DNA of 11,609 nt from Pseudomonadota bacterium. Its GTDB lineage: Bacteria; Pseudomonadota; Alphaproteobacteria; Reyranellales; Reyranellaceae. A program made the position numbers and the translations under genes. Location: assembly GCA_023416135.1 (NCBI GenBank), contig JAEZIF010000231.1, forward strand, positions 1 through 11,609, read 5' to 3'. The notes beneath the pieces were generated by a model, which was given only the letters and a program-made list of their open reading frames with translations, was not told where the DNA came from and ran no database searches. Numbering within the stretch: the first letter of the stretch is position 1; every line of letters starts with the position of its first letter. Positions 7,106 to 11,609 of this stretch are shown one piece after another.

Positions 7106-7135
7106 CGGACCGCGGGCCTCGAGGCCCGCGGTCCG
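7106..7135. repeat. Perfect 30-bp REP palindrome between convergent genes
   Basis: The arms 7106-7120 and 7121-7135 are perfect reverse complements (CGGACCGCGGGCCTC and its complement) with no loop. The sequence equals the outer half of the RAYT element's end repeat joined to its own inverse, so it belongs to the same REP family. It lies between the 3' ends of the small exported protein and the amidase. It is therefore a candidate two-way 3'-end or terminator-like structure, although no T-run is present. Confidence 0.8.
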
Positions 7136-7141
7136 CGCTTG

Positions 7142-8545
7142 TTAGCCCCGTTCCGGATCGATCGGCTTCACGACGCCTTCGGCCGCTTCGATGACCTCGC
7201 CGGCGTCGAGGCAGAGATCCTCGCGATTGCGCATGCTCATGATCTGCACGCCCGTGCGAAGCTTCTCATGGCTGCCGACCGGCACGGCAAGCCCGGGCAG
7301 GCCGAGCAGCGGCGCGAGCAGGGCCGAGCGCATCGCTTGCAGGACTTCCTTCTGCCCTTCGGCGGTGACGTCGGCGCGCTGTTTGGGCGGCAGGTCGCAG
7401 AGCGTCGGCAGGATCACCAGCGGCCATTGCTGGAAGAACTTCATCCAGCGCAGCATCAGGCCCTCGCGCTCGGTCAGCGCCGCGACGTAGGCCTGCAGGT
7501 CGACGGCCTTGTGGAGCTTCAGCCACGCCTCCATCGCCGCGATGGCGTCGGGGTCGCCCATCTTCTGCATCTGCGGCCACAGGCCGCCGAAAACGTCGGT
7601 GACGCAGATCATGTGCCAGAGCTCCACGCCGCGCTCCATGTCGGGCGGCAGGATCTCCTCGACGACGTAGCCCGCCGCCTGCAGGTGTTTGCCGGCGAGT
7701 CGCACGGCGGCCGCCTGGGCGGGATGGGTCGGGCCACCCGGCACCTCGGGGACGATGGCGACCTTGATGGGCCGCGCCGGCGGCGGACCCTGGATGGGGA
7801 CGTCGTTCCAGCGCCAGTCGCGGCGATCGCCGCGCGACATGACTTCGAGCGCAAGCCGGGCGTCGCGCACCGTGCGGGTGTGGGGACCCTGCGTCGCCAT
7901 CAGGACGGCGCCGATCGGCCGCCCGGTCGGTGCGCTGGGATTGAGGGAGGGGATGCGGGCGAAGCCCGTTCGCAAGCCGACCACGCCGTTGCAGTAGGCG
8001 GGGATGCGGACCGACCCGCCGATGTCGTTGCCATGGGCGATGGTGCCGATGCCGGTCGCCGTCGCTGCACCCGCGCCGCCGCTCGAGCCGCCGGGCGTCA
8101 CCGACCGATCGCGCGGATTGTAGGTGCAGCCGTGCAGCGCGTTGTCGCTGAAGATGCGCATTGAAAACGCGGGGGCATTGGTGCGCCCGACGATGATCGC
8201 ACCGGCGTGCCTGAGGTTGGCGACGACCGGACTGTCCTCCTTGGCGACGAAGTCTTTCAGCGCGACCACGCCGTTGTCGGTCGGCAGGCCGGCCTGGTCG
8301 ACGTTCACCTTGGTCGTCACCGGCACGCCGTGCAGCGGCGGCAGGGCATGGCCGCGCGCGCGGGCGGCATCGGCGGTCTCGGCGGCGGCGCGCGCCTCCG
8401 GCTCGAGCACGCGCACGACCGCGTTGATCGTCGGATTGACGGCGTGCAGCCGCTTCAGGACCGAGTCGACCGCTTCGCGGGCCGAGGCCTGCCCTGTGCG
8501 GATGAGGCGGGCGAGATCGGTCGCGTCGTATTGCCAGAGTTCCAT
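7142..8545 (-). CDS. Amidase-signature family amidohydrolase
   Basis: The 467-residue enzyme has the full Ser-cis-Ser-Lys triad: Lys79 in VPVTTKVNVD, cis-Ser154 in TPGGSSGG, and nucleophile Ser178 in NDIGGSVRIPA. The surrounding glycine-rich signature spans roughly 150-185. The length is normal for stand-alone amidases; GatA would be slightly longer and sit with gatB/gatC, which are absent. Family members hydrolyse amides to acid and ammonia in the cytoplasm, and the substrate is not readable. A longer frame begins at 8611, but the ATG at 8545 has an AAGGAA site 7 bp upstream and the family-like start MELWQYDATDLARLI, while the upstream extension runs into a REP repeat. The C-terminus ends 6 bp from a REP palindrome. 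It is probably transcribed alone. Confidence 0.93.
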   Translation of the reverse strand: MELWQYDATDLARLIRTGQASAREAVDSVLKRLHAVNPTINAVVRVLEPEARAAAETADAARARGHALPPLHGVPVTTKVNVDQAGLPTDNGVVALKDFVAKEDSPVVANLRHAGAIIVGRTNAPAFSMRIFSDNALHGCTYNPRDRSVTPGGSSGGAGAATATGIGTIAHGNDIGGSVRIPAYCNGVVGLRTGFARIPSLNPSAPTGRPIGAVLMATQGPHTRTVRDARLALEVMSRGDRRDWRWNDVPIQGPPPARPIKVAIVPEVPGGPTHPAQAAAVRLAGKHLQAAGYVVEEILPPDMERGVELWHMICVTDVFGGLWPQMQKMGDPDAIAAMEAWLKLHKAVDLQAYVAALTEREGLMLRWMKFFQQWPLVILPTLCDLPPKQRADVTAEGQKEVLQAMRSALLAPLLGLPGLAVPVGSHEKLRTGVQIMSMRNREDLCLDAGEVIEAAEGVVKPIDPERG

Positions 8546-8594
8546 CGAAGTTCCTTCGCTTCCACGCTGTGTGAGGGGGATCAAGGGAGCGCGA

Positions 8595-8634
8595 GCCTCC
8601 GGGCCGCTCATGCATGAGGCGGGCCATAGGCCCG
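8595..8634. repeat. Degenerate head-to-head REP pair (BIME-like)
   Basis: The left half (8595-8611, GCCTCCGGGCCGCTCAT) matches the inner half of the RAYT element's left repeat with small changes. The right half (8614-8634, ATGAGGCGGGCC, then ATAGGCCCG) is an inverted copy. It forms its own hairpin with 6-bp arms, CGGGCC at 8620-8625 and GGCCCG at 8629-8634. The centre TCATGCATGA is palindromic. The pair looks like the two element ends joined without the transposase, and it lies in the 97-bp gap between the VOC gene and the amidase. Confidence 0.65.
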
Positions 8635-8642
8635 TGCTCTCA

Positions 8643-9007
8643 TCATGACGCCTTCTGCGACTCCATGCCGAAGAAGATCATGCTGCCGTCGAGGTCGGCA
8701 ACGTCGAAGTCGCGCAGGCCGTAGTCGTAGTCCTTGGGCGGCTTGAGCACGCGGGCGCCGCGCTTCACCAGGTCGGCGTGAAGCGCATCGACGTCGTCGA
8801 AGAAGATCGACACTGCGCCTTGGCCGGGCAGGCGCGGCGTTTGCGAGGCGGCGATCAGGTGCAGGCTGACCTCGCCCGAGCACAGGCCGACATAGAAGGT
8901 CGGCTCGCCGATTCGAAGGCGACCTCGAATCCCAGCTTGTCGCGGAAATAGGCGAGGCTCGCCACGACGTCCTTCACGCTGAAGATGGTGATGCTCGCTT
9001 GCATCAT
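8643..9007 (-). pseudogene. VOC/glyoxalase-family protein with one-base frameshift
   Basis: From the ATG at 9007 (or the adjacent 9004) the frame reads MMQASITIFSVKDVVASLAY, then FRDKLGFEVAFE, a classic first beta-alpha-beta unit of the vicinal oxygen chelate fold. The family pattern then continues one frame over: GEPTFYVGLCSGEVSLHL, GAVSIFFDDVDALHADLVKR, GLRDFDVADLDGSMIFFG, with a TGA at 8645-8643. Adding one base near 8910-8913 (+ strand, within GATTC) would give an unbroken 121-residue protein, a normal single-domain VOC length. As read, translation leaves the fold after about 33 residues. VOC proteins include glyoxalases, dioxygenases and drug-binding resistance proteins, and the last strands here resemble the bleomycin-resistance-like group. 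It follows the TetR gene by 33 bp on the same strand, so it is likely under that regulator. Recent mutation or sequencing error are both possible. Confidence 0.82.
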
Positions 9008-9040
9008 GGGGCCCCCGCCCCCCCGGCATGCAGCCGGAGC

Positions 9041-9625
9041 CTAAAGCGCGGGGACTACGGCGTCGAGAAGTTGATCGACAAAGCCGCGCGTGATGGGCGC
9101 GTGCCCCATCAGGAGGCGATAGAACAGCGGGCCGAAGACGAGGTCGAGCGCGAGATCTATGTCGGCCGGCGGGGCGACCAGCCGCTCGGCGACGCAGCGT
9201 TCGAGGAGCTCGCGGGCTGCGTCGCGGTTGCGGGCGATGAACTCGTTGCGGAACGCCTTGGCGAGCTCGGTCTCGGACTGTGCTGCTGCGACCATGGCGG
9301 CGACGCTGCGGCCCGCAGGCGCGGCGAAAGCGTCGGCCAGGGCGTGGAGCTGGGCGCGCAATGCTGCGAGTGGCGATCTCGACGTCTTGCCGGCCGCGGG
9401 AGCGCCTGACGCTTCGAGGAAGGCTGCCATCGCCACTGCCGGTGCGTTGGGCCAGTAGCGATAGATCGTCGGGCGGCTGACGCCGGCCCTGGCGGCGATG
9501 GCCTCGATGGTGACGGCAGTGAGACCGCCCTTGTCGAGCAAGGCACGGGCAGCGGCGAGGATGGCGGCGCGGGTGCGCGGATCGCGCGGCCGACCGCGAC
9601 CGGGGTGGGAAGGGGCTTGACTCAT
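9041..9625 (-). CDS. TetR/AcrR-family transcriptional regulator
   Basis: The 194-residue protein has a basic start (GRGRPRDPRTRAAILAAA) and a helix-turn-helix at about residues 39-59 (TIEAIAARAGVSRPTIYRYW), diagnostic of TetR repressors. The rest is an all-helical ligand and dimer domain (LDLVFGPLFYRLLMGH near residues 160-175) that resembles the common TetR C-terminal type found in many environmental regulators. The ATG at 9625 is only 9 bp from a 19-bp perfect palindrome at 9635-9653, so autorepression is likely. The palindrome also lies upstream of the divergent PhnB-like gene, and a VOC gene follows the regulator on the same strand. The regulator therefore probably controls both VOC genes in response to a small ligand that cannot be named. 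The ribosome site is weak. Confidence 0.93.
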   Translation of the reverse strand: MSQAPSHPGRGRPRDPRTRAAILAAARALLDKGGLTAVTIEAIAARAGVSRPTIYRYWPNAPAVAMAAFLEASGAPAAGKTSRSPLAALRAQLHALADAFAAPAGRSVAAMVAAAQSETELAKAFRNEFIARNRDAARELLERCVAERLVAPPADIDLALDLVFGPLFYRLLMGHAPITRGFVDQLLDAVVPAL

Positions 9626-9634
9626 CGTCCATTA

Positions 9635-9653
9635 ACGTTACGATACGTAACGT
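9635..9653. promoter_or_regulatory. Candidate TetR operator in divergent promoter region
   Basis: ACGTTACG, spacer ATA, CGTAACGT form a perfect 8-3-8 inverted repeat. It sits inside an AT-rich 48-bp gap between two divergent genes, in otherwise GC-rich DNA. The size and symmetry suit a TetR dimer. TAATAT at 9653-9658 could be a -10 box for the PhnB-like gene, which the bound repressor would cover. That would give a very short leader, so the promoter part is tentative. Confidence 0.72.
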
Positions 9654-9673
9654 AATATAACACAGGTGACAGC

Positions 9674-10132
9674 ATGAGCGCAAAGGATCAGACCCTTCGG
9701 GCCCATATGACGGTTCACGACGCCAAAGAGGCGATCGCATTTTATGCCAAGGCGTTCGGCGCCACCGAGCTGTTTCGCCTGACCGAGCCCTCGGGGCGGA
9801 TCGGACATGCCGAGATCAGGATCGGCGACAGCGTGCTGATGCTCAACGACGAGTACCCCGACTTCGGTGCCAAGAGCCCGGCCGCGATCGGCGGTTCGCC
9901 GGTGGCGTTCCACATCCAGGTCGCGGACGCCGACAAGGCGGTCGACCGCGCCGTCAAGGCTGGCGCCACGCTGATGCGCGAGGTGCAGGACCAGTTCTAT
10001 GGCGACCGCTCGGGCATGGTCGCGTGCCCGTTCGGCTACCGCTGGTTCCTGGCGGCGACCAAGGAGGTCGTCAGCCCCGAGGAGATGCAGAAGCGTTGGA
10101 CCCGGATGCTCGAAGGCGGGAAGACCGAATAG
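9674..10132 (+). CDS. PhnB-like VOC-family protein
   Basis: The 152-residue protein has the VOC fold in the PhnB-like arrangement: LRAHMTVHDAKEAIAFYAKA and FGATELFRL in the first module, AEIRIGDSVLMLNDEYPDFG, then PVAFHIQVADADKAVDRAVK, and the late signature FYGDRSGMVACPFGYRWFLA. The PhnB group (E. coli PhnB is about 147 residues) is often annotated as glyoxalase or '3-demethylubiquinone methyltransferase-like', but its real reaction is mostly unknown. The ATG at 9674 has an AGGTG site with 6-bp spacing. It diverges from the TetR gene across a shared operator-like palindrome, so it is probably TetR-controlled. The 3' end converges on cutA with a 26-bp gap that holds a REP-like fragment. Confidence 0.9.
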   Translation: MSAKDQTLRAHMTVHDAKEAIAFYAKAFGATELFRLTEPSGRIGHAEIRIGDSVLMLNDEYPDFGAKSPAAIGGSPVAFHIQVADADKAVDRAVKAGATLMREVQDQFYGDRSGMVACPFGYRWFLAATKEVVSPEEMQKRWTRMLEGGKTE

Positions 10133-10135
10133 GCT

Positions 10136-10146
10136 TCGAGGCCCGC
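10136..10146 (+). repeat. Possible REP fragment
   Basis: TCGAGGCCCGC is identical to the central and right part of the REP palindrome at 7106-7135. It lies in the short gap between the convergent PhnB-like gene and cutA. It is only 11 bp, so chance in GC-rich DNA is possible. Confidence 0.3.
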
Positions 10147-10158
10147 ACCAGAGGAAAA

Positions 10159-10473
10159 TCAACCGGCGGCGTTGTGAACGATCCACTCCGCATAGGCTGG
10201 AAAGACGTGCTCGAAGGCGAAGGCATGAATGGCGGGCAGGTCGTAGGGATGCAGCTCGCGGATCGTGCTCTCGACCAGCGCGTAGCGCTCGTCGGTGGTC
10301 TTGAACAGCACGCGCAGCTCGGGCTCCTGCTGGATCGCGCCCTTCCAGCTGTAGATGCTCTCGATCTGCGAGATCTGCGCACACGCCGCGAGCCTGCGCT
10401 CGACCAGCGTGTGCGCCAGGCGAAGAGCATCGTCGCGGTTGGCGACGGTGGTGACGACGGCGATGGGTTTCAT
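10159..10473 (-). CDS. cutA: CutA1-family divalent-cation tolerance protein
   Basis: The 104-residue protein matches CutA over its full length: a VVTTVANRDDALRLAHTLVE opening, RRLAACAQISQIESIYSWKG with the conserved Cys31, VLFKTTDERYALVESTIRE, then HPYDLPAI (residues 75-82) and the closing AYAEWI. CutA forms very stable trimers. It was linked to copper tolerance in E. coli, but its biochemical role is still unsettled. The ATG at 10473 overlaps the stop of the upstream protease by 4 bp (ATGA), and a ribosome site AAGGAA lies about 9 bp ahead inside that gene. It is therefore translationally coupled to the protease. No metal-responsive element was seen. Confidence 0.95.
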   Translation of the reverse strand: MKPIAVVTTVANRDDALRLAHTLVERRLAACAQISQIESIYSWKGAIQQEPELRVLFKTTDERYALVESTIRELHPYDLPAIHAFAFEHVFPAYAEWIVHNAAG

Positions 10474-11513
10474 GTGCTGCGTTCCTTCGTTCGTAACTCC
10501 AGGCGCTCGGCCGGCAGCACGACGATCTGCTTGAGCTCGCTGCCGGCGATGACCGTGAGGGGCGTGGCGACGCCGATGCGTGCCCCGCCCAACAGCCGGA
10601 CCAGGTCGTCGGCGCCCGTCACCGGCTCGCCGTCCAGCGCCAGCACGATGTTGCCGGCCTCGAGGCCGGCCTTGGCCGCCGGGCCGTCGGGCTCGAGGCT
10701 GGCGATCGCCACACCGCGCGCCTGCTTCAGTCCGAGCGCCAGGGCGAGGCGACGCGGCAGGGGCACGGTCTGGCCGGCGACGGCGATGAAGGCGCGCCGC
10801 ACCCGGCCGTGGCGGACGATCTCGCTGACGACATGGCTTGCCGTGTTGCTGGCGACGGCGAAGCAGATGCCCTGGGCGCCGGCGATGACGGCGGTGTTGA
10901 TGCCTATGACCTCGCCGCGCGAGGAGACCAGCGGGCCGCCCGAGTTGCCGGGATTGAGCGCGGCATCGGTCTGGACGACGTCGTCGATCAGCCGCCCGCT
11001 GTAGGAGCGTAGCGAGCGGCCGAGCGCCGACACGACGCCCGCCGTTACCGTCGATTCGAAGCCCAGGGGATTGCCGATGGCGACCACGAGCTGGCCGCGG
11101 CGCAGGCCCTTGGAATTGCCGAGCCGTGCCGCCGGCAGCGACACGTCGTCGACCACGCGCAGCAGCGCCAGGTCGGTGTGCGGATCGTCGCCCAGCACGC
11201 GCGCCATGACGGTGCGCGTGTCGGCCAGCGCCAGGCGCACGGCCGACGCGCCCTGCACGACGTGGCTGTTGGTCAGCACCAGGCCGTCGGGCGAGATCAC
11301 GACGCCCGAGCCGGTGCCGCCGCGCTGGCGCTTCTCGCGATCGGCCGGCGTCTCGACCCGCACGACGGCAGGCCCGACGCGATCGACGACGTCGACCACC
11401 GCCTGCGAATAGGCGTCGAACAGCGGCCGTTCGTCGACATTGGTTTCTGAGGGGATACTTGCTTCCGACGAATTCAGCTCGTCGGAGACGAGGAGGGGCT
11501 GGAAGTCGAACAT
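10470..11513 (-). CDS. HtrA/DegP-like S1C serine protease with one PDZ domain
   Basis: The 347-residue protein has a trypsin-like domain with the full triad: His84 in LTNSHVVQ, Asp114 in DPHTDLALLRV, and Ser191 in NPGNSGGPL. One PDZ domain follows (about residues 240-335; ARGVAIASLEPDGPAAKAGL, GNIVLALDGEPVTGADDLV). HtrA proteases degrade damaged proteins, usually in the periplasm. Here the N-terminus (MFDFQPLLVSDELNSSEASI) has no signal peptide or membrane segment, so a cytoplasmic location is suggested unless the start is wrong. A TTG start at 11546 would add 11 residues but still no signal peptide, and the ATG at 11513 is preceded by AGGGG. The single PDZ and short length place it nearer the DegS/short HtrA type than DegP. 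It overlaps cutA by 4 bp and is the first gene of that pair. Confidence 0.92.
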   Translation of the reverse strand: MFDFQPLLVSDELNSSEASIPSETNVDERPLFDAYSQAVVDVVDRVGPAVVRVETPADREKRQRGGTGSGVVISPDGLVLTNSHVVQGASAVRLALADTRTVMARVLGDDPHTDLALLRVVDDVSLPAARLGNSKGLRRGQLVVAIGNPLGFESTVTAGVVSALGRSLRSYSGRLIDDVVQTDAALNPGNSGGPLVSSRGEVIGINTAVIAGAQGICFAVASNTASHVVSEIVRHGRVRRAFIAVAGQTVPLPRRLALALGLKQARGVAIASLEPDGPAAKAGLEAGNIVLALDGEPVTGADDLVRLLGGARIGVATPLTVIAGSELKQIVVLPAERLELRTKERST

Positions 11514-11560
11514 GCCCCTATATGGGGAGGGGGGTGCGATACCCAAAGGTCCCTCGCTGC

Positions 11561-11609
11561 GCTCGGGATGACAGCGGGTGTTGAGGGCAGACCACCTGTC
11601 ATCCCGAGC
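11561..11609. repeat. Intergenic inverted repeat, cut by window end
   Basis: The arms GCTCGGGATGACAG (11561-11574) and CTGTCATCCCGAGC (11596-11609) are perfect 14-bp complements with a 21-bp spacer. The repeat may continue past the window. The CTGTCATCCCGAGC(GCAGCGAGGGACC) motif is, to my knowledge, a widespread intergenic repeat in alphaproteobacteria. The flanking GGTCCCTCGCTGC at 11548-11560 fits that longer form. It lies upstream of the protease gene and is unrelated in sequence to the REP family above. No gene is seen in 11514-11609. Confidence 0.7.

Noticed and set aside
6959..8164. A 401-codon + strand open frame opposite the amidase
   Set aside because: It is antisense to a firmly identified amidase, has shadow-type composition, and overlaps both the small exported protein and a REP palindrome.
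9012..9024. Run of C bases (five, then seven) upstream of the frameshifted VOC gene as a phase-variation tract
   Set aside because: It lies in the gap before the start codon, not in the coding frame, and the frameshift is about 100 bp away. A seven-base run is short for phase variation.
8643..9740. A 365-codon open frame across the TetR and VOC genes
   Set aside because: Most of it is Arg/Pro/His-rich antiframe over tetR. Only its end matches the VOC fold, which is better explained by a frameshift.
9674..10132. True 3-demethylubiquinone methyltransferase
   Set aside because: This is a legacy annotation label for PhnB-like VOC proteins. No SAM-binding motif is present.

Overview
The window is high-GC DNA with tightly packed genes. 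An alphaproteobacterium is likely, perhaps a Reyranella- or Rhodospirillales-like soil or water organism. That is an inference from the GC content, the orphan TctC/Bug-type solute receptor, the many amidohydrolase, amidase and VOC genes, and the REP/RAYT repeat family. No rRNA or marker gene is present to prove it.

Layout. (1) Bases 1-1793, + strand: the 3' part of an N-acyl-D-amino-acid deacylase-like amidohydrolase, coupled by an ATGA overlap to a small exported protein. (2) Bases 1799-2379: a 581-bp mobile unit made of a decayed REP-associated tyrosine transposase (RAYT) between two perfect 30-bp inverted REP repeats, wedged between two convergent genes. (3) Bases 6708-2385, - strand: a four-gene operon in the order 3-hydroxyisobutyrate-dehydrogenase-like oxidoreductase, SAH-deaminase/chlorohydrolase-type amidohydrolase (one-base frameshift), TctC/Bug periplasmic receptor, and a stand-alone MetE-core methyltransferase. 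(4) Bases 6823-7098, + strand: another small exported protein, followed by a perfect 30-bp REP palindrome. (5) Bases 8545-7142, - strand: an amidase-signature enzyme. (6) Bases 8643-10132: a TetR regulator with a VOC-fold gene behind it (one-base frameshift) and a divergent PhnB-like VOC gene. A 19-bp perfect operator-like palindrome lies between the divergent genes. (7) Bases 11513-10159, - strand: an HtrA-like S1C protease overlapping a cutA gene by 4 bp, preceded by an intergenic inverted repeat cut by the window end.

How it fits together. The four-gene operon looks like an uptake-plus-catabolism cassette for a small organic compound: receptor, hydrolase or deaminase, dehydrogenase and methyl transfer. 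The substrate cannot be read from sequence. The TetR/VOC cluster looks like a small self-regulated detoxification unit. REP sequences related to the RAYT ends recur in at least two further intergenic gaps, so the element family has shaped the spaces between genes here.

Three genes are out of frame: the RAYT, the amidohydrolase and the first VOC gene. The RAYT looks truly decayed. The other two each need only one base to restore a full-length, family-like protein, so they may be recent mutations or sequencing errors. I did not find a clearly new defence or mobile system; the operon and the REP/RAYT family are the most promising items.
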